From Tolypothrix sp. FACHB-123 (GTDB lineage Bacteria; Cyanobacteriota; Cyanobacteriia; Cyanobacteriales; Nostocaceae), in the NCBI RefSeq assembly GCF_014697075.1, contig NZ_JACJRE010000012.1, positions 1-64,000 of the forward strand: 64,000 bases of DNA, read 5' to 3'. This document shows positions 54,730-62,655 of the stretch, piece by piece; the stretch's first letter is position 1; each line of letters starts with the position of its first letter. A program made the translations under genes and the position numbers. A model generated the notes under the pieces. The model ran no database searches. It saw only the letters and a program-made list of their open reading frames with translations, and was not told the origin of the DNA.

Positions 54730-56238
54730 ATGGCGAGAGATTTGCGGGGATTTATCAAACTTCTGGAAGAAAGAGGGCAATTAAAGCGAATTTCTGCTTT
54801 AGTGGACTCAGATTTAGAGATTGCGGAGATTTCTAACCGGATGCTGCAACAAGGCGGGCCGGGCTTACTGTTTGAAAATGTCAAAGGCGCATCCTTCCCG
54901 GTGGCGGTGAATTTGATGGGAACTGTGGAAAGGATCTGCTGGGCGATGAATATGCAGCAGCCACAAGAGTTAGAAACTCTGGGTAAAAAGTTGAGTATGC
55001 TGCAACAACCCAAACCACCGAAGAAGATTTCCCAAGCCATCGATTTTGGTAAGGTGCTGTTTGATGTCCTGAAAGCTAAACCAGGACGCGACTTTTTCCC
55101 CGCCTGTCAGCAGGTGGTAGTTCAAGGAGACGATTTAGATTTAACTAAGTTGCCTTTGATACGTCCTTATCCAGGTGATGCTGGCAAGATTATTACCTTA
55201 GGGCTAGTAATTACAAAGGATTGTGAGACTGGTACGCCCAATGTGGGTGTGTATCGCTTGCAACTACAATCAAAAAATACCATGACCGTACATTGGTTAT
55301 CGGTGCGGGGTGGGGCGAGACATTTACGCAAAGCCGCAGAACGCGGTAAAAAATTAGAAATTGCGATCGCTCTTGGTGTAGATCCTTTAATTATTATGGC
55401 AGCCGCTACGCCCATACCCGTAGATTTATCAGAATGGCTATTTGCTGGGCTTTATGGCGGTTCTGGGGTGCAGTTGGCTAAGTGTAAGACTGTAGATTTA
55501 GAAGTTCCCGCAGACTCAGAATTTGTTTTAGAAGGAACAATTACACCAGGGGAAATGTTACCGGATGGCCCCTTTGGCGACCACATGGGATATTACGGCG
55601 GTGTGGAAGATTCGCCATTAATTCGCTTTGGGTGCATGACACACCGCAAAGATCCGATTTACTTAACAACATTTAGCGGTCGTCCACCCAAAGAAGAAGC
55701 GATGATGGCGATCGCACTTAATCGGATTTATACACCAATTTTACGGCAACAAGTCTCCGAAATTGTCGATTTCTTTCTACCAATGGAAGCTTTGAGTTAC
55801 AAAGCCGCGATTATTTCCATTGATAAAGCATATCCCGGACAGGCACGACGAGCAGCTTTGGCGTTTTGGAGTGCTTTACCCCAATTTACTTACACCAAGT
55901 TTGTGATTGTGGTCGATAAAGATATCAATATTCGCGATCCCCGCCAAGTTGTCTGGGCGATTAGTTCTAAAGTTGACCCCACCAGGGATGTATTTATCTT
56001 ACCAAATACACCCTTTGATACCTTAGATTTTGCCAGCGAGAAAATTGGTTTAGGTGGACGCATGGGAATTGATGCTACTACCAAAATTCCCCCAGAAACT
56101 GACCACGAATGGGGCGCGCCACTAGAATCAGATTCCGATGTAGCGGCGATGGTTGATAGACGCTGGGCTGAATATGGGTTAGCAGATTTGCAATTAGGTG
56201 AAGTTGACCCAAATTTGTTTGGCTACGATATGAAGTGA
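54730..56238 (+). CDS. UbiD family decarboxylase
   Basis: A 502-residue member of the UbiD family of prenyl-FMN-dependent decarboxylases. Visible are the FMN/metal-site regions PNVGVYRLQLQSKNTMTVHW, GLYGGSGVQLAKCKTVDLEV with EFVLEGTITPGE, and the catalytic-type E..E/R pattern in DGPFGDHMGYYGG. In cyanobacteria it is thought to act in plastoquinone head-group synthesis, decarboxylating a 4-hydroxybenzoate-derived intermediate. It is transcribed alone and its UbiX partner is not in the window. Confidence 0.92.
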   Translation: MARDLRGFIKLLEERGQLKRISALVDSDLEIAEISNRMLQQGGPGLLFENVKGASFPVAVNLMGTVERICWAMNMQQPQELETLGKKLSMLQQPKPPKKISQAIDFGKVLFDVLKAKPGRDFFPACQQVVVQGDDLDLTKLPLIRPYPGDAGKIITLGLVITKDCETGTPNVGVYRLQLQSKNTMTVHWLSVRGGARHLRKAAERGKKLEIAIALGVDPLIIMAAATPIPVDLSEWLFAGLYGGSGVQLAKCKTVDLEVPADSEFVLEGTITPGEMLPDGPFGDHMGYYGGVEDSPLIRFGCMTHRKDPIYLTTFSGRPPKEEAMMAIALNRIYTPILRQQVSEIVDFFLPMEALSYKAAIISIDKAYPGQARRAALAFWSALPQFTYTKFVIVVDKDINIRDPRQVVWAISSKVDPTRDVFILPNTPFDTLDFASEKIGLGGRMGIDATTKIPPETDHEWGAPLESDSDVAAMVDRRWAEYGLADLQLGEVDPNLFGYDMK

Positions 56239-56249
56239 TACCAATTCAA

Positions 56250-56273
56250 AATAATTCGTAATTACGAATTATT
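56250..56273. repeat. 24-bp perfect palindrome after the ubiD-family gene
   Basis: Centred on TTCGTAATTACGAA, the sequence reads identically on both strands for 24 bp, 12 bp after the stop codon. ATTAATTACGAAT follows, so part of it is repeated. It may be a terminator-like cruciform or a mobile-repeat core. Confidence 0.6.
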
Positions 56274-56324
56274 AATTACGAATAGACTTCCAAATCAAAA
56301 AACATCCAACTATTAATTTACCAA

Positions 56325-56351
56325 GTAGGGGCGAGGTCACCCCACCCCTAC
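56325..56351. repeat. GTAGGGG...CCCCTAC hairpin
   Basis: GTAGGGGCGAGG and CCCCACCCCTAC pair at their ends; same family as 9232, 25236, 30761 and 59825, located between convergent genes. Confidence 0.5.
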
Positions 56352-56381
56352 AATTTGGGATAATTTATTTTTTGGAGTTTA

Positions 56382-57044
56382 CTAATCGCTAAACATTTGC
56401 ACTGCATAAATCCGCCCATCTAGTCCAGTTACAATTCCATAACCAAATTTGCTGTATTCAACAGTGAGGAGGTTTTCCCGATGTCCATTACTATACATCC
56501 AACCCCGTTGAAACTTTTCTGCTTCCCCGTAAGTTAAACCAAAACCTTGGGTTTTTCCTTTGACAATGTTTTCGCCAACGCCAACCCGGCGACTACCACC
56601 AACTGCAAGATAGCGATCACGCGGACGCATACCTTCAGGAGAGGTATGATTAAAATAATTGCGCTTGAGCATATCCTCTGCATGAAGTTGCGCTGCTAAA
56701 GAAAGTAGAGGATCTTCGCGTAAAGCTGACAAACTATTTAAATTGCGATCGCGATTTACTAAATCTAAAGCAAAAGTTCTGATTTCTGGTAGAGAACGCA
56801 ATTGTTCTGCATTCCAGATTGTAGCTTTTGGTTTACCTATTTTCCAGTCTGCACCGCCTTCGCCATTATCAAGACCACCAGAAAGAACTTTTTTCAAAGA
56901 AAATTCGCTGACAAAATAGTGAATATCGAGAGGGTGTCCTCGTAAAGCCTGGTTCACAAAATGAAAAGTAGGGCTAGAAACTAAAAGCGCCGTAAATAAG
57001 AGAACGTATCTCCACCAAATATTAACTTTGTTCTCTGTCTTCAT
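56382..57044 (-). CDS. CAP-domain (SCP/PR1-like) exported protein
   Basis: A 220-residue protein. One N-terminal hydrophobic helix (YVLLFTALLVSSPTFHFV) acts as signal or anchor. The CAP domain (about 90-220) has SLAAQLHAEDMLKRNYFNHT with the His/Glu metal site, GENIVKG and WMYSNGHRENLL. CAP proteins are secreted, with roles from peptidase to lipid binding; the role in cyanobacteria is unknown. Confidence 0.87.
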   Translation of the reverse strand: MKTENKVNIWWRYVLLFTALLVSSPTFHFVNQALRGHPLDIHYFVSEFSLKKVLSGGLDNGEGGADWKIGKPKATIWNAEQLRSLPEIRTFALDLVNRDRNLNSLSALREDPLLSLAAQLHAEDMLKRNYFNHTSPEGMRPRDRYLAVGGSRRVGVGENIVKGKTQGFGLTYGEAEKFQRGWMYSNGHRENLLTVEYSKFGYGIVTGLDGRIYAVQMFSD

Positions 57045-57357
57045 TTTATTTATCCAAGCTTTGGGGATGCACAGACAATTTAGTAGATGCTACAGTTGTG
57101 TGCGGTTCAACTTCGCAAACCCTGAGCGATATTAATACCAATTATTGACTATTTGACAAAAGTCTTAAACTCTAGAACTTATGAGATTTAAGAATTTCCT
57201 AATTATGAATTGGTATAAATTGCATTTTGCCAGAAAAGGTGTCTTCATGAATGCTGGCAATGAAAATTTTGCAATAAATTCACATCTTTCCAATTTTTAC
57301 GCAACTGAGTTAAGGTATATGGCGTAAATTACATTACACAAAATACTGACGCCGTAT
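57045..57357. repeat. Intergenic region with ATACCAATT...AATTGGTAT element (57135-57216)
   Basis: An 82-bp segment bounded by ATACCAATT (57135-57143) and AATTGGTAT (57208-57216) has the same ends as the elements at 43702 and 51410 but a different interior (TTAAACTC and GAGATTTAAG arms). No gene is present in the 313 bp. Confidence 0.5.
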
Positions 57358-58026
57358 ATGCAGTTGAAGAAAATCCTGGTTGCATCTTCCCTCGTAATTA
57401 CCAGCTTGGCTGTCCCTAACGCCGTTAGCGCCCAAAATCGCGGAACTCCCGGACAGTTTGACTTTTACGTACTCACTTTATCTTGGTCGCCTGATTATTG
57501 TGCTAAAAATGGCGAGCGCGATCCACAGCAATGCAAAGCCGGTAAGAAACTCGGTTTTGTTTTACATGGACTTTGGCCTCAGTATCAAAAAGGTTATCCA
57601 GCTAATTGTACTCAGGAAAAATTACCGCTAACAGTAAAACAGCAGTTTCCGGGTTTATTTCCTAGCGATAAGCTTTACAGCCATGAATGGAAAAAACATG
57701 GGACTTGTTCTGGTAAAACGCCTACAGAATATTTAGTATTATCTAAACAATTGAAAGATTCTGTTGCTATTCCCCCAGCTTATAACCGTCCTGTTAAACC
57801 TTTCCGTACTACAACTCAAGGACTAAAAAATGCATTTATCAACGCTAATCCAGAATTAAATACTAATAGTATTGCTCCCTATTGTTCTGGTTCGGGAAGA
57901 TTTTTGCAAGAAGTTTTTTTTTGCTATTCTAAAGATGGTAAACCAGGTATTTGTAGCCAAGAAATTCTCAACAGATCTAAAAAAAGCTGTGGACAACCAG
58001 ACTTTTTAGTCAGAAATGTTAGATAG
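57358..58026 (+). CDS. Ribonuclease T2 family protein (secreted)
   Basis: A 222-residue enzyme with a signal peptide (MQLKKILVASSLVITSLAVP ending NAVSA before Gln). Both catalytic segments are intact: CAS1 LGFVLHGLWPQY and CAS2 SHEWKKHGTCSG, plus LTLSWSPDYC. It should cleave RNA with no strict base preference in the periplasm or outside the cell, scavenging nucleotides or phosphate. This suits the nearby phosphate genes, but no shared operator is seen. Confidence 0.93.
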   Translation: MQLKKILVASSLVITSLAVPNAVSAQNRGTPGQFDFYVLTLSWSPDYCAKNGERDPQQCKAGKKLGFVLHGLWPQYQKGYPANCTQEKLPLTVKQQFPGLFPSDKLYSHEWKKHGTCSGKTPTEYLVLSKQLKDSVAIPPAYNRPVKPFRTTTQGLKNAFINANPELNTNSIAPYCSGSGRFLQEVFFCYSKDGKPGICSQEILNRSKKSCGQPDFLVRNVR

Positions 58027-58036
58027 TCAGTAGTCA

Positions 58037-58099
58037 GTAGGGGCGGGTTTATGGGAGATCGTTATGGATATTTGAGAATATCTGTGAACCCGCCCGTAC
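58037..58099. repeat. 63-bp dispersed palindromic repeat, copy C
   Basis: Begins GTAGGGGCGGGTTTAT and ends GTGAACCCGCCCGTAC; same orientation as copy B and inverted to copy A. TAGTCAG-type heptamers flank it. Confidence 0.75.
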
Positions 58100-58204
58100 A
58101 GTAGTCAGTTGTTAGTTGTTAGTTTTCAATAAAATCTACACTCTGAACAATTGACTCCTAACTAATGATATGCTGCTTGTGAATCTTCACAATTAGCATT
58201 AGCT

Positions 58205-59815
58205 ATGAACCCTGAATTAGTTTATCGCAGCATTCTTACTCCGTTAACCTTTATTCAACGCAATGCTAAAGTATATAGTCATAAAGTCGCGATTATATAT
58301 CAACAAAAACGCTTCACTTACGGCGAATATGCAGCCAGGATAAATTGTTTAGCCTCAGCGTTGCGTCATACTGGATTAGAAAAAGGCGATCGCGTCGCCT
58401 TTTTTTGTTTCAATACTCCCCCCATGCTAGAAGCCCATTTTGCCGTACCTTTGGCGGGTGGTGTTTTAGTATCTATTAATACTCGATTAGCTCCTCAAGA
58501 AGTTGCTTATATCTTGAATGATTGCGGGGCTAAATTTTTGTTTGTGGATACGGAATTAGCCAATGTCATTCGACCGATTCAAGATAGTTTAGAGACGGTA
58601 AAACATATCATTAATATCAGCGATGTAGCCGAATTCACACCTTTGGATGGTGAAGATTACGAAGCCTTTCTACAAACTGGTAATCCTGCTGCTGTACCTT
58701 GGGTAATTACTGATGAAATGGAAACAATTTCCATTAATTATACTAGTGGTACTTCCGGTAAACCCAAAGGTGTCATGTATTCTCATCGAGGCGCATATAT
58801 TAATTCTTTAGGTGAAATTATTGAAACTACATTAACACCTGAATCAGTTTATCTCTGGACTTTGCCGATGTTTCACTGCAATGGCTGGTGTTTTACTTGG
58901 GCGGTAACTGCTATTGCTGGTACTCATGTTTGTTTGCGAAAATTTAACCCTAGCCATGTCTGGGAATTAATTCAACAAGAAGGTATAACACATTTAAATG
59001 CTGCGCCTGTAATTTTAATTTCATTATTAAATAATCGTGATTGTCCGCCATTATTACAAACACCTCTCACTATCACCACAGCCGGCGCACCACCTTCGCC
59101 TACATTAATTGCTAAAATTAGCGCAATTGGTGCAAAAATTATCCATGTTTACGGTTTAACTGAAGTTTATGGCCCTTATACTGTCGGTGAATATCAAGCA
59201 GATTGGCAAGAATTAGATATTGCGGAAAAAGCCAAACTTTTAGCGCGTCAAGGCGTACCTTATATTGGTGCAGATGGCTTGCGAGTAGTCGATGCAAATA
59301 TGCATGATGTCCCCAGTGATGGACAAACAATGGGGGAGGTGGTGATGCAAGGAAATATGGTGATGACAGGTTATTATAACGATGCAGAAGCCACAGAAAG
59401 GGCGTTTAGAGGCGGATGGTTTCATAGCGGGGATTTAGCGGTGATGCATCCTGACGGTTATATTGAAATCCGCGATCGCATGAAAGATATCATCATTACT
59501 AGTGGTGAAAATGTCTCTAGTATTGAAGTTGAACAATGCCTTTACCGTCATGAAGCTGTGTTAGAGTGTGCAGTGATTGCCATACCCCATCCCAAACGCG
59601 GCGAAGTCCCCAAAGCTTTTGTCACCCTCAAAGAAGCAGCGCAAGTTACAGAACAAGAATTAATCCAATTTTGTCGCCAGCACATAGCAGCATTTAAATG
59701 TCCGACTAAGATTGAATTTACAAATTTACCCAAAACCAGCACGGGTAAAATTCAAAAATATTTATTACGTGAAAAAGAATGGGTAGGTTTTGAAAAGAAA
59801 GTTTTCGGCGGTTAA
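58205..59815 (+). CDS. AMP-dependent acyl-CoA synthetase/ligase
   Basis: A 536-residue ANL-family enzyme. It has the AMP-binding P-loop SINYTSGTSGKPKGVMYSH, a linker GLTEVYGP, the hinge YIEIRDRMKDIIITSGENVS and the C-terminal catalytic Lys in TSTGKIQKYLLR. It activates a carboxylic acid, probably a medium-chain or aryl acid, to its CoA ester. FCFNTPPMLEAHFAVPLAGG is close to the acyl-CoA synthetase group found with dicarboxylic and fatty acids. No pathway partner is adjacent. Confidence 0.9.
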   Translation: MNPELVYRSILTPLTFIQRNAKVYSHKVAIIYQQKRFTYGEYAARINCLASALRHTGLEKGDRVAFFCFNTPPMLEAHFAVPLAGGVLVSINTRLAPQEVAYILNDCGAKFLFVDTELANVIRPIQDSLETVKHIINISDVAEFTPLDGEDYEAFLQTGNPAAVPWVITDEMETISINYTSGTSGKPKGVMYSHRGAYINSLGEIIETTLTPESVYLWTLPMFHCNGWCFTWAVTAIAGTHVCLRKFNPSHVWELIQQEGITHLNAAPVILISLLNNRDCPPLLQTPLTITTAGAPPSPTLIAKISAIGAKIIHVYGLTEVYGPYTVGEYQADWQELDIAEKAKLLARQGVPYIGADGLRVVDANMHDVPSDGQTMGEVVMQGNMVMTGYYNDAEATERAFRGGWFHSGDLAVMHPDGYIEIRDRMKDIIITSGENVSSIEVEQCLYRHEAVLECAVIAIPHPKRGEVPKAFVTLKEAAQVTEQELIQFCRQHIAAFKCPTKIEFTNLPKTSTGKIQKYLLREKEWVGFEKKVFGG

Positions 59816-59824
59816 TTGCAACCC

Positions 59825-59848
59825 GTAGGGGCGGGGAAACGCCCGCCC
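59825..59848. repeat. GTAGGGGCGGG...CCCGCCC hairpin
   Basis: GGGGCGGG and CGCCCGCCC pair across GAAA, 10 bp after the acyl-CoA ligase stop codon; GTAGGGG family and possible terminator. Confidence 0.55.
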
Positions 59849-59874
59849 TTATCTTGGTGACTTCAGGTGGGGCG

Positions 59875-60702
59875 TTAGCCTTTAAAAAGGATGTCGTACA
59901 GTGACAGCAGAATTTCCACCACAATCAGAATTACCACATACCACTCTACTCGTTCGCTACTGCTATGTTGCATGAACTCCAGAACTGTTTGTGCAGTTTG
60001 GGAAATTAGCTCTAGTTTGCGTTCTAAAGCATGGTGACGCTCACGAATTTCGTATTCATCTTCCAAGCGTAAATATAAGTTTTCTAGTTGTGGAGATTCC
60101 CACAGCAACTCTGGCTTATCAATTATCTCTACCCGACCAACAATTTTATGTTGAACTAACAACGTAGTACCGAGTTGACGCAGTAATTCCCGACTTTGGC
60201 GTTTACTCCTATGTTCACTCTGAAGACTTGCTGCAAAAGGTTCAATTTGATCGAATACAGTAGCTAGGCTAGTTTCATAATGAGAGAGTACAACACTTTT
60301 AGCGAGAATATCAGCCACGATTTGCAAGCGTTCTACACTAAAATCATGTAGCAAAATTTTTCCTTCTTTAACTCTCTCACTTTCAGCCAGTTTGAGCTGA
60401 ATTTCCACCTCTTCTGTTTCTGGGTTAGCAAAAGCGTCAATAACTTGAGAGGCTAGTTTAGCCAAAAAGTCTATCTTTTCTACAGGCTCAAGGTTAAACA
60501 GGACAACTGCACCATAGCTCAACAGTACCGCACAGCCATGTTCACCTACTGAAACCATTACCGGCATAGTCGCTAAGCAAACGTAATTCTCCAATGTTTG
60601 TAGGTTAATTTTCTTACCAAGGAATAGGGCTTGCGCTCTTAAGCTACCTCTTTCGTTAAAAAGGAGTTTTTGCATTGTTGCGCTAATACTCTGCCTGTTC
60701 AT
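59875..60702 (-). CDS. RMD1/DUF155 family protein
   Basis: A 275-residue protein with the RMD1/Sif-type DUF155 domain: ALFLGKKINLQTLENYVCLA, the central LKLAESERVKEGKILLHDFS, LRLEDEYEIRERHHALERKL, and a C-terminal membrane helix (WYVVILIVVEILLSLYDILF). Eukaryotic RMD1 proteins anchor mitochondrial protein synthesis; bacterial ones may be membrane-linked scaffolds. ATG 60675 is a possible later start (MQKLLFNERG). Confidence 0.85.
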   Translation of the reverse strand: MNRQSISATMQKLLFNERGSLRAQALFLGKKINLQTLENYVCLATMPVMVSVGEHGCAVLLSYGAVVLFNLEPVEKIDFLAKLASQVIDAFANPETEEVEIQLKLAESERVKEGKILLHDFSVERLQIVADILAKSVVLSHYETSLATVFDQIEPFAASLQSEHRSKRQSRELLRQLGTTLLVQHKIVGRVEIIDKPELLWESPQLENLYLRLEDEYEIRERHHALERKLELISQTAQTVLEFMQHSSSERVEWYVVILIVVEILLSLYDILFKG

Positions 60703-60944
60703 TGTTTATTTGTGGTGGTAGCGATCGCAATTGCTTCGACATTGTCGGATATCAACACAATCTCAGCTTACCAATAAACCTGTACACCGCTACCAATCAA
60801 TAAGTCGCAGTTAATTTGTTGCTCGTTGAACACTTTACCAATAATTAATCTGAGAAATTCCTCTGGTTTGAGAACCTGTGTCAAGCTGTAGGGGTAACAG
60901 TGAAATATTCCGATTGCCTTAATTCTCTACTACTTAGTGCAAAT

Positions 60945-61133
60945 ATGCCTTCCATTACTTACAATCGCACAGACAGCCAGCAGCCCCAAAGTGTCACCCT
61001 CAAAGGTTATATTATCCGCCCAGGGCTACATATTCTCAGCCACGAGCAGATAAGATCAGTCCGCGCACAAATACAGGATAATTCTCAACTGGAAAATTTA
61101 GTAAGTCAAGGTGTGATTAAGTTGAATGGCTAA
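60945..61133 (+). CDS. Small hypothetical protein
   Basis: A 62-residue protein starting MPSITYNRTDSQQPQSVTLK and containing GYIIRPGLHILSHEQIRSV, then VSQGVIKLNG. The pattern of two strands, IxPG turn and helix recalls small phage- or tail-related proteins, but I do not place it in a family. A GTG at 60900 would add 15 residues; ATG 60945 looks more natural. Confidence 0.5.
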   Translation: MPSITYNRTDSQQPQSVTLKGYIIRPGLHILSHEQIRSVRAQIQDNSQLENLVSQGVIKLNG

Positions 61134-61162
61134 TCATCTGCTGAGAGCAAGTTAATACGATA

Positions 61163-61190
61163 AAGGTGGACGAATCGCCCACCTTATTAT
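61163..61190. terminator. Hairpin between convergent genes
   Basis: AAGGTGG (61163-61169) and CCACCTT (61179-61185) pair across 9 nt, followed by ATTATTT; probable bidirectional terminator. Confidence 0.55.
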
Positions 61191-61230
61191 TTAAAACCCT
61201 GAACAATGACAACTGACAACTGACTAACAA

Positions 61231-62313
61231 TCAAGCTATCGTCACATCTGGCGATAAATAAACATCCTGAATTGCATGGAAAAGTTTCACCCCTTCTTCA
61301 AAGGGACGCTGAAACGCCTTGCGTCCAGAAATTAATCCTGTACCGCCAGCACGTTTGTTAATTACGGCTGTGCGCACTGCTTCTGCAAAATCATTTTTAC
61401 CAGAAGCGCCACCAGAATTAATCAATCCGGCGCGTCCACAATAGCAATTGAGTAGTTGATAACGAGTTAAATCAATTGGATGATCTGTTGTTAAATCGGT
61501 GTAAATTCGTTCGTTAGTTTTACCGTAAGATTCGCCAGTGGCTTTGGCTATTGCACCGTAACCATTATTATTTTCTGGTAACTTCTGTTTAATAATGTCG
61601 GCTTCGATGGTGACGCCTAAATGATTAGCTTGCGCGGTGAGGTCAGCTGCAACATGATAGTCTTTATCTTGTTTAAAAGCACTATTTCGTAGATAGCACC
61701 AAAGAATAGTTACCATACCTAATTCATGGGCATATTTAAAAGCTTGGCTAATTTCTTGAATTTGCCTGGTAGACTGTTCGGAACCAAAATAAATTGTCGC
61801 GCCTACGGCTGCTGCACCCAAATTCCAAGCTTGTTCGACATCAGCAAATAATACTTGGTCAAATTGATTAGGAAAAGTTAACAATTCGTTGTGATTTAAT
61901 TTGACGATGAAGGGGATTTTGTGGGCATATTTGCGGGAAATACTGCCCAATACCCCCAAAGTTGTCGCTACTGCATTACAACCACCAGCTATTGCTAACC
62001 GCACTATATTTTCTGGATCAAAATAAATCGGATTTGGGGCAAATGATGCGCCGGCTGAATGCTCAATTCCTTGGTCTACAGGGAGAATGGAGAGATAGCC
62101 AGTATAGGCTAGACGACCAGTAGCATGAATTTGTTGGAGATTGCGCAACACTTGCGGATTGCGATCGCTATTTAACCAAACTCTATCGATAAAATCCCGC
62201 CCAGGTAAATGTAGTAAATCTTGAGTCACCTTGGCTTTGTATGTCAGCAGGTCTTGTGCTTCTGCACCTAAATAAGACTCAATGGAACCACCTGCTAAGA
62301 GCGTTGCAGTCAT
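61231..62313 (-). CDS. Class I fructose-bisphosphate aldolase
   Basis: A 360-residue class I (archaeal/DhnA-type) aldolase. The segment [15 protein letters not shown], the Schiff-base environment [11 protein letters not shown], and GGASGKNDF with [12 protein letters not shown] are visible. It cleaves or forms fructose 1,6-bisphosphate in glycolysis and the Calvin cycle; cyanobacteria commonly hold both class I and class II enzymes. It is a single gene. Confidence 0.92.
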   Translation of the reverse strand: MTATLLAGGSIESYLGAEAQDLLTYKAKVTQDLLHLPGRDFIDRVWLNSDRNPQVLRNLQQIHATGRLAYTGYLSILPVDQGIEHSAGASFAPNPIYFDPENIVRLAIAGGCNAVATTLGVLGSISRKYAHKIPFIVKLNHNELLTFPNQFDQVLFADVEQAWNLGAAAVGATIYFGSEQSTRQIQEISQAFKYAHELGMVTILWCYLRNSAFKQDKDYHVAADLTAQANHLGVTIEADIIKQKLPENNNGYGAIAKATGESYGKTNERIYTDLTTDHPIDLTRYQLLNCYCGRAGLINSGGASGKNDFAEAVRTAVINKRAGGTGLISGRKAFQRPFEEGVKLFHAIQDVYLSPDVTIA

Positions 62314-62655
62314 AGTTTTTTCCTCAAGAACTGAGTAAATGACCTGGCTTTGAAGATAACACTCTTACTATTTATAGCTTATTATCCTCTGGTTAAATTC
62401 AAGAGAGTTTTATTTCTGCTAGTTTCTGTATCTTCAGAGCGATCGCAATTATTTATGATATAAATAAATTGGTTTTTGACAATATATCTAAAGATATATA
62501 TCAATTGCAATAATTATTAATAAAAAATCTAGCTATCATTCACGTAATTAGTCAGTCATCATTTGTCATTAATTATTAGTCAATAGTCAATAGTCATCTG
62601 GCATAAAGTATTTATTTATCCCAATGCCCAATGCCCAATGCCCCATACCCAATCT
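62314..62655. other. Divergent promoter region
   Basis: 342 bp between the aldolase and the TPR protein gene. AT-rich; has an ATATCTAAAGATATAT palindrome at 62482-62497, TAGTCAA heptamers near 62576-62597 and CCCAATG repeats at 62621-62655. No gene. Confidence 0.5.
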
